From: an uncultured bacterium
Lineage (GTDB): Bacteria > Bacillota > Clostridia > Christensenellales > QALW01
Reading direction: 5' to 3'
DNA length: 19,561 bases
Assembly: GCA_905214315.1 (NCBI GenBank)
Contig: CAJMLN010000039.1
Coordinates: forward strand, 1 to 19,561
Shown: piece by piece, positions 1-8,027 of the stretch
Numbering within the stretch: the stretch's first letter is position 1
Layout of the letters: each line of letters starts with the position of its first letter
Program-made: the position numbers and the translations under genes
Notes under the pieces: generated by a model
What the model saw: only the letters and a program-made list of their open reading frames with translations
Database searches by the model: none
Told to the model about the DNA's origin: nothing

Positions 1-62
1 TTTCGGAGCAGGGAAAACAGCGAGTCAAACTGACAGTAAACATAAAATGTTTTGTCCGCCAT
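1..62 (-). CDS. 5' end of an unidentified protein, cut by the window edge
   Basis: Reading leftward from an ATG at 62-60 there are 20 open codons (MADKTFYVYCQFDSLFSLLR) before the window ends. A good ribosome binding site (AAGGAG, plus-strand 71-77 reversed) lies about 8 nt upstream, and an extended -10 promoter lies further up at 92-100. The start is therefore well supported although the protein cannot be identified from 20 residues. The gene is divergent from the isomerase at 257. Confidence 0.6.
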   Translation of the reverse strand, partial: MADKTFYVYCQFDSLFSLLR

Positions 63-91
63 AGAGGAAGCTCCTTTCTTGAATTGTTCTG

Positions 92-100
92 ATTATATCA
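92..100 (-). promoter_or_regulatory. extended -10 promoter for the left-edge minus-strand gene
   Basis: The minus strand reads TGATATAAT here, a perfect -10 box preceded by the TGn extension. No good -35 is seen at 16-18 bp, which is common for extended -10 promoters. It lies about 30 bp upstream of the ATG at 62. Confidence 0.5.
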
Positions 101-220
101 TTATCCGGCTTAAAAACAGTGAAGATTTTATGAAATTTATATAAAAAAGTACGGGGTCAAACTTTTTGCCGGCTTTTTGTACGGATTCATTAAAAATCAC
201 TTTTAAGAAAGCCGTAAATA

Positions 221-229
221 TGGTACAAT
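221..229 (+). promoter_or_regulatory. extended -10 promoter at the head of the nine-gene operon
   Basis: TGGTACAAT matches an extended -10 (TGn plus TACAAT). The -35 region about 17 bp upstream is weak and T-rich. It sits about 28 bp before the first ATG of the operon, which leaves room for the ribosome binding site AAAGGCGG at 241-248. Confidence 0.5.
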
Positions 230-256
230 GATAAAAAACAAAAGGCGGTAAAAGAT

Positions 257-1054
257 ATGAAGATCGGAATGTGCGGAAGCATTTTAAGTGAAATGTATGA
301 AAAGGCAGCCGCGGCCGGCTTTGACTATTTTGAGTGCAGTTTTTCCGATATGGCGGTGCGTCCCGAAGAAGACGTGCTTGCCGCGGAGCGGAAAATTGCG
401 CAGATCGGTCTGCCGGTGCTGTGTGCTAACGGATTGCTCAAGGGCGGTATTGTGCTTATCGGTGAAAATGTTACGCCGGAGGGGGAACTGCGGGCATATC
501 TGGCGCACGGTTTTTCGGCAATGCGACGGCTGGGCGTTAAGAGGGTGGTGTTCGGTTCCGGAGCTGCGCGAAAAATGCCGGAGGGGATGGATGCCGCGGC
601 AGCGCATCGGCAGCTTCTGCAGGCGGCGCGGATTGTGGGCGATACGGCGGCCGAATATGGCTGTATCGTTGTAATGGAGCCGCTTTGCCATTATGAGACC
701 AATACGTTAAACAGCGTATCCGCCGGGGCGGCATTTGTGCGGGAGCTGAATCATCCCAGTGTAAAGCTGCTGGCGGACAGCTATCATATGCGGGTGGAAA
801 ATGAAGATTTTGCCGTGATAAAAGAAAATGCCGATATTCTGGAGCACGCGCATATTGCACAGGCTAAGGCCGGCAGCAATGAGGTGCGCAGCACGTTGGA
901 CTGTGAAGATTGTTATAATATGCGCGCGTTTGTGGAAATGCTGAAGGGTTGCGGTTATAAGGGCGGTATTTCGGTGGAAGCCTCCGCGAAGACCGGCGAT
1001 TGGGAAACGGACCTGGCCGAATCGGTGAAGGCGCTTCGCATATGGCTGAAATAG
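257..1054 (+). CDS. sugar phosphate isomerase/epimerase-like TIM-barrel protein
   Basis: This 265-residue protein belongs to the xylose isomerase-like / AP endonuclease 2 TIM-barrel superfamily. Visible metal-site candidates are E141 (VVMEPL), D174 and H177 (ADSYH), H199 (EHAHIA) and E241 (SVEAS), spaced as expected along the barrel strands. Members isomerise or epimerise keto-sugars or sugar phosphates with a divalent metal; the substrate cannot be read from sequence. The start is supported by AAAGGCGG about 9 nt upstream. It opens the nine-gene operon, and its end overlaps the next gene by 13 bp, so the two are probably translationally coupled. The rest of the operon is translation modification and transport, which gives no hint of the substrate. 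A second, divergent member of the superfamily lies at 8770. Confidence 0.85.
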   Translation: MKIGMCGSILSEMYEKAAAAGFDYFECSFSDMAVRPEEDVLAAERKIAQIGLPVLCANGLLKGGIVLIGENVTPEGELRAYLAHGFSAMRRLGVKRVVFGSGAARKMPEGMDAAAAHRQLLQAARIVGDTAAEYGCIVVMEPLCHYETNTLNSVSAGAAFVRELNHPSVKLLADSYHMRVENEDFAVIKENADILEHAHIAQAKAGSNEVRSTLDCEDCYNMRAFVEMLKGCGYKGGISVEASAKTGDWETDLAESVKALRIWLK

Positions 1055-1731
1055 CGGAGTACGCGTTTTCCCGTCAGGAAAAGCTGCTGGGGAATGCGGC
1101 CATGGAAAAATTGGCTGCGGCGCATGTGGCGGTGTTCGGTCTGGGGGGCGTCGGCTCCTTTGCGGCTGAGGCGATAGCCCGGGCAGGGGTAGGCAAAATC
1201 ACGCTGGTGGATCATGACACTGTGTCGCTAAGCAATATCAACCGGCAGCTGCCGGCGCTGCATTCTACCCTGGGACAGTATAAAAGCGCGCTGATGCGGC
1301 GGAGAATTTTGGATATCAATCCCCATGTGCAGGCGGAGGAAAAATGCGTTTTTTTTGATGCGTCCACGCAGGCGCAGTTTGATTTTTCAAGCTTTGATTT
1401 TGTGCTGGACTGTATTGATTCGGTTTCCTCCAAGGTGCTGCTGATACAGTGCGCGGCAGAAGCAGACGCAAAAATCATTTCGGCCATGGGGACGGGCAAT
1501 AAGCTGGATCCTTCCCGGTTTACGGTAACGGATATCAGCAAAACGAGCTATTGCCCTCTGGCACGGGTGATGCGCACCAGGCTGCGCAAGGCGGGAATCG
1601 TACATCTGCCGGTGGTCTGGTCGCCGGAGGAGCCTCTGCGGCGCGAGGGGGTGCCGGCCAGTATTTCCTTTGTACCGCCGACGGCGGGGCTGCTGATGGC
1701 CGCCTATGCTGTAAAGGAGCTGATTGTATGA
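1042..1731 (+). CDS. tcdA: tRNA threonylcarbamoyladenosine dehydratase (TcdA, ThiF/E1-like)
   Basis: A 229-residue E1-like enzyme that uses ATP to activate and dehydrate t6A at tRNA position 37 into the cyclic ct6A form. The nucleotide-binding loop GLGGVGS is at 33-39, followed by the acidic D57/D59 region and the conserved NINRQ at 65-69. Downstream, GTGNKLDPSRF and the PLARVMR segment are typical of the TcdA (YgdL/CsdL) branch rather than ThiF or MoeB. No C-terminal rhodanese domain is present. The ATG at 1042 is preferred over an upstream in-frame start at 1000 because family homology begins at AFSRQEKLLG and GAAGGCG lies just upstream. The gene overlaps its upstream neighbour by 13 bp, and its stop overlaps the next start as ATGA. 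Confidence 0.9.
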   Translation: MAEIAEYAFSRQEKLLGNAAMEKLAAAHVAVFGLGGVGSFAAEAIARAGVGKITLVDHDTVSLSNINRQLPALHSTLGQYKSALMRRRILDINPHVQAEEKCVFFDASTQAQFDFSSFDFVLDCIDSVSSKVLLIQCAAEADAKIISAMGTGNKLDPSRFTVTDISKTSYCPLARVMRTRLRKAGIVHLPVVWSPEEPLRREGVPASISFVPPTAGLLMAAYAVKELIV

Positions 1732-2432
1732 AAACCGTACTGATTACCGGAGCCTCCGGCGGAATCGGACAGGCCTGTGCAGGTATTTTTGCGCAGAACG
1801 GCTATTTGCCGATTCTGCACTACCATAAAAACGAAGCGGCGCTTGGTCTGGCGGAGGAGCTGGGCGGGCTTGCCGTGCAGGCGGATCTCTCCTGCCCAGA
1901 AGAAGTGCAGGGGATGTTTGCGGAAATTTTTGAACGTTTTCAGAATCTGGATGTGCTGATCAATAACGCCGGAGCTGCGCACAGGCAGATGCTTTGCGAT
2001 ATGACGCCTGCCCAATGGCAGGGTGTTTTGGATAGTAATTTGACGGGGACGTATCATTGCATTAAATGCGCACTTGAGCATATGATGTGGAACGGAGGAA
2101 GAATTATTAATATTTCCTCTGTTTGGGGGCAGTGCGGCGGCAGCTGCGAGGCCGCCTATTCTGCGGCAAAGGCCGGGGTGATCGGCCTGACCAGGGCGTT
2201 GGCAAAGGAGTACCCGAATATCGGCGTAAACTGTATTTGCCCCGGCGTAATCGACACGCCGATGAACAGCGGCTTTTCTGCGGAGGAAAAACAGGCGCTG
2301 CTGGAGCAGATTCCGGCGGGGCGCTTCGGCAGGCCCGATGAGGTAGCCGCCGCCGCGCTTTTTTTGGCGTCGGACAGCGCGGCCTATATTACCGGGCAGG
2401 TTCTGGCTGTAAACGGCGGCCTGTATATATAA
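1728..2432 (+). CDS. ymfI: SDR oxidoreductase, YmfI-like (candidate EF-P 5-aminopentanone reductase)
   Basis: A 234-residue classical short-chain dehydrogenase. It has the Rossmann motif TGASGGIG at 7-14, NNAG at 79-82, and the catalytic set N104, S131, Y144 and K148. Generic annotation would be FabG-like 3-oxoacyl-ACP reductase. However, the active-site stretch SSVWGQCGGSCE leading into YSAAK, and the ending YITGQVLAVNGG, resemble what I recall of Bacillus YmfI, which reduces the 5-aminopentanone group on elongation factor P. This subfamily call rests on memory, not on an alignment. Neighbours that modify tRNA (TcdA, TruA) and L11 (PrmA) fit a translation role, and no fatty-acid genes are nearby. 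The ATG overlaps the tcdA stop (ATGA) and follows AAAGGAG. A longer in-frame reading back to 1551 would lie inside tcdA and is rejected. Confidence 0.7.
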   Translation: MKTVLITGASGGIGQACAGIFAQNGYLPILHYHKNEAALGLAEELGGLAVQADLSCPEEVQGMFAEIFERFQNLDVLINNAGAAHRQMLCDMTPAQWQGVLDSNLTGTYHCIKCALEHMMWNGGRIINISSVWGQCGGSCEAAYSAAKAGVIGLTRALAKEYPNIGVNCICPGVIDTPMNSGFSAEEKQALLEQIPAGRFGRPDEVAAAALFLASDSAAYITGQVLAVNGGLYI

Positions 2433-2441
2433 GGAGAAAAT

Positions 2442-3374
2442 ATGGACTGGATCAGAATTACTGTGAAAACAACGACCGAGGGCTCGGATGTTGTGGCGGA
2501 TATTCTGGGTGAAATTTCTGCCGGCGGCGTAATTATTGAGGACGCCGCGGATATTTTGGCCTATAACCGCCCGAAGGAAGAATGGGATTATATCGATGCG
2601 CATCTTGCCGACGGATATGATCCGGAGGTCTGCGTCCGCGGCTTTATCGGCCGGGAGGACGCCGCGGAGGCTGAGTCGTTTGTTCTGCAGGGGCTGCGGA
2701 ACATTAAAAGCAACGCGCCGGATTTCCCCTGGGGAAGCCTGCGGATGGAAACAGACATTGTAAAGGACGAAAACTGGGCGGAGAACTGGAAAAAATATTA
2801 TAAGCCCTTTAAACCGGGCAAATATATTGTAATAAAACCGTCCTGGGAAGAATATGCGCCGCAGAAGGAAGATTTAGTACTGGAGATGGATCCCGGCGCG
2901 GCCTTTGGCACGGGCGCGCACGAGACGACGCGCATGTGTATTCTTTTGCTGGAGGAGTATGTAAAAAAAGGCTGTGCCGTGCTGGATGTAGGCTGCGGCA
3001 CCGGGGTGCTGGCCATGTGCGCGGCGCTTTTGGGCGCTGAAAGCGTGCACGCGGTGGATATTGACGCCGAAGCCGTAAAGGTGGCAAAGGCCAATGCGGA
3101 GCGCGGCGGCTTTGCCATTGATGTGGAATGCGGTAATTTACTGGAAAACCGGTACGAAAACGCGGACATTGTGGTAGCCAATATCATTGCCGATGCGGTG
3201 ATGAAGCTGGCGCCTGCCGCGAAAGAGCATTTGAACGACGGCGGTATTTATATTGTCTCCGGCATTATCCGGGAGCGGGCCGACGAAGTGGAGGCCGCGC
3301 TTACGGCGCAGGGCTTTGAAAAGCTGCAGAGGCTTACCCAGGGAGAATGGACGGCTATGGCCTGGAGAAAGTAA
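2442..3374 (+). CDS. prmA: ribosomal protein L11 methyltransferase PrmA
   Basis: A 310-residue SAM-dependent methyltransferase that trimethylates ribosomal protein L11. The N-terminal roughly 100 residues form the L11-recognition domain. The family hallmark DPGAAFGTGAHETTR is at 150-164, the SAM-binding motif LDVGCGTG at 181-188 and the VANI motif at 245-248. Length matches the family. AAGGAG lies 6-8 nt upstream of the ATG. It is 9 bp downstream of the SDR gene and abuts rarA with no spacer, since the rarA ATG follows the TAA directly. In many Clostridia prmA sits beside dnaJ or the RsmE methyltransferase gene; neither is visible here. Confidence 0.95.
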   Translation: MDWIRITVKTTTEGSDVVADILGEISAGGVIIEDAADILAYNRPKEEWDYIDAHLADGYDPEVCVRGFIGREDAAEAESFVLQGLRNIKSNAPDFPWGSLRMETDIVKDENWAENWKKYYKPFKPGKYIVIKPSWEEYAPQKEDLVLEMDPGAAFGTGAHETTRMCILLLEEYVKKGCAVLDVGCGTGVLAMCAALLGAESVHAVDIDAEAVKVAKANAERGGFAIDVECGNLLENRYENADIVVANIIADAVMKLAPAAKEHLNDGGIYIVSGIIRERADEVEAALTAQGFEKLQRLTQGEWTAMAWRK

Positions 3375-4673
3375 ATGGACGATCTTTTCAGTTTTGCAAA
3401 ACAGAATACGGCCGCACCTCTGGCAGAACGTATGCGGCCGAGGAATTTTGACGAGTTCTTCGGGCAGCAGCATATTGTGGGCAAGGGACGCCTGCTGCGG
3501 CGCGCTATTGAGGCGGACCGGCTTACCAGCTGTATCTTTTACGGCCCGCCGGGCTGCGGAAAGACAAGCCTTGCCTCCCTTGTGGCGAATGTGTGCTCGG
3601 CGCATTTTGAAAAGCTGAATGCCGTTACCGCGGGCGTAGGCGAGGTACGGGAAATTATTCAGGCCGCGCAGGAGCGGCGCAGGCTTTACGGTAAGCCGAC
3701 AGTGCTTTTGCTGGACGAGTGCCACCGCTGGAGCAAGGCGCAGTCCGACGCGCTGCTGCCGGCGCTGGAAAACGGCACGATACAGCTGATCGGCTCTACC
3801 ACGGAAAATCCGTATATCAGTCTGACGCGGGCGCTGCTTTCCCGCTGCCGGGTATTTGAGTTTCAGCCTTTGAAAGAGGCGGATATCGCCGCCGCAGTGG
3901 AGCTGGCGTTAAAGGATAAACAGCGCGGCTACGGCAATATGGAGATTGCCTTTGCGCCTGAGGCACTGAAGCACATTGTTTCCGTCGCCGCGGGGGATGT
4001 GCGTACGGCGCTGAACGCGGTGGAACTGGCAGTACTGACGACCGCGCCCGACGCGCAGGGGAAAATTTTTATTTCGCTGGAGACGGCGGAGGAGTCCATT
4101 CAGAAACGGGCGGTTGCGATAGACGAGGGTTTATATTACGATATGCTCAGCGCCTTCTGCAAAAGTCTGCGGGGAAGTGACCCGGACGCGGCGGTGTTCT
4201 GGGCCATGCGCCTGATAGAGGGCGGCGCGGATCCCCGCGTGATAGCGCGGCGGATGATCGTACATGCTTCCGAGGATGTAGGACTGGCCGAGCCGATGGC
4301 GCTTCTGCAGGCCACGGCCGCGATGGACGCGGTGGAGAAGATCGGCTATCCTGAATGCCGGCTGGCGCTGACGCAGGCAATTATTTTTATTACCGTTTCT
4401 CCCAAGAGCGACAGCGTAACCAAAGCGCTTATGGGCGCGGCAGAGGATGCCGCGCTGCCGGTTACGGTGCCCCCGCATCTGTGCGACAGTCACTATTCCG
4501 GTCACGAACAGCTAAATCGGGGGGTGGGATATCGCTATCCCCATGATTTTGAAGGCCATTTTGTAGAGCAGCAGTATCTGCCGGAGCAGCTTACCGGAAG
4601 GCGATATTATATTCCTACGGAGCAGGGCGCGGAAAAAAAGATAAAAGAGAAGAAAGAGCATGGACATTATTGA
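3375..4673 (+). CDS. rarA: replication-associated recombination protein A (RarA/MgsA AAA+ ATPase)
   Basis: A 432-residue AAA+ ATPase of the RarA/MgsA/WRNIP1 family, acting at stalled replication forks. Visible features are the N-terminal MRPRNFDEFFGQQH box at 20-33, Walker A GPPGCGKT at 57-64, Walker B LLLDEC at 111-116, the sensor-1 segment STTEN at 141-145 and the arginine-finger segment SRCR at 156-159. The C-terminal MgsA-type tetramerisation domain ends with the family signature around HYSGHEQLNRG. Walker B continues DECHRW where DEIHRF is the usual form I recall, a mild variation that keeps the catalytic acidic pair. The start follows the prmA stop directly, with GGAG upstream inside prmA. 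The 3' end overlaps ecfA1 by 14 bp. Confidence 0.93.
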   Translation: MDDLFSFAKQNTAAPLAERMRPRNFDEFFGQQHIVGKGRLLRRAIEADRLTSCIFYGPPGCGKTSLASLVANVCSAHFEKLNAVTAGVGEVREIIQAAQERRRLYGKPTVLLLDECHRWSKAQSDALLPALENGTIQLIGSTTENPYISLTRALLSRCRVFEFQPLKEADIAAAVELALKDKQRGYGNMEIAFAPEALKHIVSVAAGDVRTALNAVELAVLTTAPDAQGKIFISLETAEESIQKRAVAIDEGLYYDMLSAFCKSLRGSDPDAAVFWAMRLIEGGADPRVIARRMIVHASEDVGLAEPMALLQATAAMDAVEKIGYPECRLALTQAIIFITVSPKSDSVTKALMGAAEDAALPVTVPPHLCDSHYSGHEQLNRGVGYRYPHDFEGHFVEQQYLPEQLTGRRYYIPTEQGAEKKIKEKKEHGHY

Positions 4674-5487
4674 AATTAAAAACGTAAGCTACCGCTATGA
4701 CGAGGAATCGCCAGAGGTACTAAAGCAGGTGAGTCTTACCATAAAAAAGGGCGAGTTTCTGTGTATTTTAGGCCATAACGGCAGCGGAAAGAGCACGCTG
4801 GCCAAGCTGATTAACGGCCTCTTTATTCCTACCGAAGGCTCTGTTACGGTAAACGGCATGGATACCCGGGAAGAGAAGAAGCTGCTGGATATCCGCAAGT
4901 GCGCGGGTATGGTGTTTCAGAATCCGGATAACCAGATGGTAGCTACCGTTGTGGAGGAGGACGTGGCCTTTGGCCCTGAAAATTTAGGCGTACCGCATGA
5001 GCAGCTGCGCGGCCGGGTGGATGACGCACTGCGGGCGGTCAATATGCTTGATTTTGCCAAAAGCGCACCGCATCATCTCTCCGGCGGACAGAAACAGAGA
5101 ATAGCGATTGCCGGCATTCTGGCCATGGAGCCGGAAATTCTGATTATGGACGAGGCCACGGCGATGTTGGATCCCAAAGGTCGGGCGGAGGTGCTGGATA
5201 CCGTGAAGCGCTTAAACCGTGAAAAAGGCATTACCGTGGTGTACATCACCCACTTTATGGAAGAGACCGTAGAGGCCGACCGCATTGTGGTTATGGGGGA
5301 GGGACGGCTCCGGATGGAAGGGACCCCCCAGCAGATCTTTGCGCGGGAGGAAGAGCTGGATGCGCTTACCCTGGAGGTGCCGGAGGTTACCAGAATCGCC
5401 CGGGAGCTGCAGAACCGGGGCATTGCTGTTGACCGTAATATTTTAACGTTGGAGGAACTTATCGAAGCCTTATGTCAATTTGTATAG
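4660..5487 (+). CDS. ecfA1: energy-coupling factor transporter ATPase EcfA1
   Basis: A 275-residue ABC ATPase of the shared ECF vitamin and metal transporter module. It has Walker A GHNGSGKST at 38-46, Q-loop Q87 (VFQNPDNQ), signature LSGGQKQR at 140-147, Walker B LIMDEA at 161-166 and H-loop H198. The NPDNQ sequence after the Q-loop identifies the EcfA1 (CbiO1) paralogue. It pairs with EcfA2 and binds the coupling helices of EcfT. Its start lies 14 bp inside rarA and its end overlaps ecfA2 by 16 bp, so translation is probably coupled throughout. Confidence 0.95.
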   Translation: MDIIEIKNVSYRYDEESPEVLKQVSLTIKKGEFLCILGHNGSGKSTLAKLINGLFIPTEGSVTVNGMDTREEKKLLDIRKCAGMVFQNPDNQMVATVVEEDVAFGPENLGVPHEQLRGRVDDALRAVNMLDFAKSAPHHLSGGQKQRIAIAGILAMEPEILIMDEATAMLDPKGRAEVLDTVKRLNREKGITVVYITHFMEETVEADRIVVMGEGRLRMEGTPQQIFAREEELDALTLEVPEVTRIARELQNRGIAVDRNILTLEELIEALCQFV

Positions 5488-6320
5488 AACACTTAACCCA
5501 TGTGTATAATCCGGATTCTCCGTTTTCGGTGGCCGCGCTGGAGGATGTAAGCCTTACCGTGCAGGACGGGGAATACGTCTGCATTATCGGCCATACCGGC
5601 AGCGGAAAAAGCACGCTGGTGCAGCACTTTAACGGTATCTTAAAGCATAGCAGCTGTGAAAAAATGGTGATAGAGGGCGTAAACCTGCTGGAGAAAAAGC
5701 CTGATTGGAAGCTGCTGCGGCGCCGGGTGGGCATGGTGTTTCAGTATCCGGAATATCAGCTGTTTGAGCAGACTGTGGAGGAGGATATTGCCTTCGGCCC
5801 GAAAAATTTGGGGTTTTCAGCTGAGGAAATAGAACAGGCTGTTTCCGAAAGCATGGAAATGGTGGGGCTGGAAGAAACTTTGCGCAAGAGCTCGCCCTTT
5901 GAGCTTTCCGGCGGGCAGAAGCGCCGCGCGGCTATCGCCGGGGTGCTTTCGATGCGGCCGGGGCTTTTAGTGCTGGACGAGCCGATTGCCGGGCTGGACC
6001 CGAAGGGCAAGCGTGAAATTTTAGAGGTGATTGACCGATACCGCCGAAAGAACAGTGCGACGGTTATTATGATTTCCCATAATATGGATGATATTGTAAA
6101 GGTTGCAGACAGGGTGATCGTAATGCACAAGGGGAAAAAGGCAATGGACGGTACGCCCGCACAGGTATTTTCCCGTCAGGAAGAAATTTTGGCGCTGGGG
6201 CTGGGGCTGCCGGTAGTAAGCAGGCTGGTGCAGCGGCTGAATGAACGGGGCAAAAATATTCCTGCCTCCATTTGCCGCAGCGAAGAGCTTATTGCCTATA
6301 TTACGGGGGAGAAAGAATGA
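5472..6320 (+). CDS. ecfA2: energy-coupling factor transporter ATPase EcfA2
   Basis: A 282-residue ABC ATPase, second of the EcfA pair. It has Walker A GHTGSGKST at 40-48, Q-loop Q91 followed by YPEYQLFEQT, LSGGQKRR at 145-152, Walker B LLVLDE at 165-170 and H-loop H203. The QYPEYQLFE sequence and the N-terminus HVYNPDSPF are typical of EcfA2 (CbiO2). The ATG lies 16 bp inside ecfA1; a GGAGG at 5451-5455 is rather far upstream, so coupling to ecfA1 translation probably matters. Its stop overlaps the ecfT start as ATGA. Confidence 0.95.
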   Translation: MSICIEHLTHVYNPDSPFSVAALEDVSLTVQDGEYVCIIGHTGSGKSTLVQHFNGILKHSSCEKMVIEGVNLLEKKPDWKLLRRRVGMVFQYPEYQLFEQTVEEDIAFGPKNLGFSAEEIEQAVSESMEMVGLEETLRKSSPFELSGGQKRRAAIAGVLSMRPGLLVLDEPIAGLDPKGKREILEVIDRYRRKNSATVIMISHNMDDIVKVADRVIVMHKGKKAMDGTPAQVFSRQEEILALGLGLPVVSRLVQRLNERGKNIPASICRSEELIAYITGEKE

Positions 6321-7144
6321 AGGATATTACATTAGGTCAGTTTTATCCCGTGGAAAGCCCGATCCATTCGCTGGATCCGCGGACAAAAATCCTGTGCACG
6401 ATTGTGTTGGTGGTCTTTGTATTCCTCTGCGGAACGTTTATTGGCTTTGGAATTTCCGCTTTGTTTATTGTCCTGGTGACTTGCCTGGCGCATATTCCGC
6501 TCAAAAATATGCTGAAAGGACTAAAAGCGGTCTATTTTTTACTGATCTTTACCTTTATATTGAATATTTTCTTTTATTCAGCCGGCAATGTTCTGTTTGA
6601 AATCTGGTTTATCCGCATTACCGACGGAGGGCTGATCCGCGCGGCGTTTATGGCGCTGCGGCTGATGCTGCTGGTTACCGGCGCGGGGCTTCTGACGCTT
6701 ACCACGTCGCCCATTGAGCTTACCGACGGCATCGAAAGCCTGCTTTCACCGCTTAAAATCATCGGCTTTCCCGCCCATGAGATTGCGATGATGATGAGCA
6801 TTGCCCTGCGGTTTATTCCTACCCTAAGCGAGGAAACCGATAAAATTATGAAGGCGCAGGCGGCGCGCGGCGCCGTGTTTGATGAAGGCGGCTTGGTAAA
6901 ACGGGCCAAGGCGATCGTACCGCTGCTGATTCCGCTGTTTGTAAGCGCTTTCCGCCGGGCGGAGGAACTGGCCATGGCGATGGAGGCGCGGTGCTATCAC
7001 GGCGGCAAAGGAAGGACACGGCTGAAGATTTTAAAATTTAAGTACAGGGATCTCGCCGCGGCGGGGATAATTCTGCTGTTTGCGGCGGCTATTTTAACGG
7101 ATAAACTGATTTTGGCGGATGTTTTGCCGTATCTGGCAGGTTGA
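6317..7144 (+). CDS. ecfT: energy-coupling factor transporter transmembrane protein EcfT
   Basis: A 275-residue membrane scaffold linking the ATPases to interchangeable S components. Hydrophobic helices are visible near 27-60, 70-90, 110-130 and 245-262. The two coupling-helix motifs are ARG at 183-185 (KAQAARG) and ARC at 224-226 (AMEARCY), the latter followed by YHGGKGRTRL, which is typical of group II EcfT. The ATG at 6317 overlaps the ecfA2 stop (ATGA) and follows GGGGGAG. An in-frame start at 6272 inside ecfA2 is possible, but family homology starts at the chosen ATG. No S-component gene is in this operon; the panT-like gene at 18923 is a candidate partner. Confidence 0.94.
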   Translation: MKDITLGQFYPVESPIHSLDPRTKILCTIVLVVFVFLCGTFIGFGISALFIVLVTCLAHIPLKNMLKGLKAVYFLLIFTFILNIFFYSAGNVLFEIWFIRITDGGLIRAAFMALRLMLLVTGAGLLTLTTSPIELTDGIESLLSPLKIIGFPAHEIAMMMSIALRFIPTLSEETDKIMKAQAARGAVFDEGGLVKRAKAIVPLLIPLFVSAFRRAEELAMAMEARCYHGGKGRTRLKILKFKYRDLAAAGIILLFAAAILTDKLILADVLPYLAG

Positions 7145-7145
7145 T

Positions 7146-7877
7146 ATGCGGATTGCGATGATTGTGGAATATGAGGGAACCGCTTATGCCGGTTGGCAGC
7201 GGCAGAAAAATGCGGTGACCGTGCAGCAGAAAATAGAGGAGGCTTTGCTTTCCCTGGGCAAGGGGCCGATTGCCGTATGCGGGGCCGGCCGTACCGACAG
7301 CGGCGTTCATGCCCGCGGACAGTGCGCGCATTTTGATATCGAAAGCACGATTCCAGCGCATAAATTTCCGTTTGTGCTAAACGCTAAGCTGCCCAGGGAT
7401 ATCCGTGTGAAAAAAAGCTGGCAGGCGGCGGAGGATTTTCATTGCCGCTTCAGCGCCAAGGGAAAGCGCTATATTTATTATATTGATAATGAACCTCAGG
7501 CCTCGGCGCTTTGGGGACGGTTTTCCATGCATGTGCCGGAGCGGCTGGATATCGATTCCATGCGTCTTGCGGCTGAAAAAATAAAAGGCACGCATGATTT
7601 TGCGGCCTTCTGCGCGGCGGGCGGCAGTGCAAAGACAACGGTGCGCACGATCTTCCGGCTGGAGGTGGAAAAGCAGGCGGAACAGATCAGCATTACCGTT
7701 GAGGGGAACGGATTTTTGTATAATATGGTGCGCATTATTGCCGGTACACTGATCGAGGTGGGTAAGGGTAAAAAAACACCTGCGCAGGTGGCGGAGATCC
7801 TTGCCGGCGCACAGAGAAAGGAAGCGGGGATGACGGCTGAGGCCAAGGGCCTGATTATGGACGAGGTGTTTTATTAA
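7146..7877 (+). CDS. truA: tRNA pseudouridine(38-40) synthase TruA
   Basis: A 243-residue pseudouridine synthase that modifies uridines 38-40 of the tRNA anticodon arm. The catalytic motif GAGRTDSGVHA has its nucleophile at D51. The N-terminal YEGTAYAGWQRQ and the C-terminal NGFLYNMVRIIAGTLIEVG segments are family signatures, and the length is normal. It starts 1 bp after the ecfT stop and closes the operon. In Bacillota, ecfA1-ecfA2-ecfT-truA is commonly followed by rplM and rpsI; here a terminator and an unrelated unit follow instead. Confidence 0.95.
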   Translation: MRIAMIVEYEGTAYAGWQRQKNAVTVQQKIEEALLSLGKGPIAVCGAGRTDSGVHARGQCAHFDIESTIPAHKFPFVLNAKLPRDIRVKKSWQAAEDFHCRFSAKGKRYIYYIDNEPQASALWGRFSMHVPERLDIDSMRLAAEKIKGTHDFAAFCAAGGSAKTTVRTIFRLEVEKQAEQISITVEGNGFLYNMVRIIAGTLIEVGKGKKTPAQVAEILAGAQRKEAGMTAEAKGLIMDEVFY

Positions 7878-7910
7878 AGGACCGGTATTTTTGAAAAAAA
7901 GAAGAAATTG

Positions 7911-7953
7911 ATACGCATGGAAGAGTTTTGTACTTGAAAATGCGTATTTTTTT
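7911..7953 (+). terminator. probable intrinsic terminator after truA
   Basis: ATACGCAT (7911-7918) pairs perfectly with ATGCGTAT (7940-7947), followed by a run of seven T. The 21-nt loop is long for an intrinsic terminator, so the call is moderate. It lies 33 bp after truA, where the nine-gene operon should end. The following AT-rich stretch to 8027 shows nothing else. Confidence 0.55.
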
Positions 7954-8027
7954 AATAAAAAAATAAATCCCCTCGAAAATAAGAATATATCAAATATATG
8001 AAAACATGAACAATTAAGAATATTTTG

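Noticed and set aside
150..200. Possible hairpin around the GCCGGC palindrome in the leader region before the first operon
   Set aside because: Only 4-6 bp of GTAC and GCCGGC self-complementarity are seen, without a stable extended stem or a T run in the right place.
1704..2603. 299-residue open frame on the minus strand
   Set aside because: It lies opposite the YmfI-like SDR and the start of prmA, both with clear motifs. The translation is rich in Arg, His and Cys without domains, and no ribosome binding site was seen.
3138..3725. 195-residue minus-strand open frame across prmA and rarA
   Set aside because: It is antisense to two well-supported genes. Its composition is shadow-like and it has no recognisable motif.
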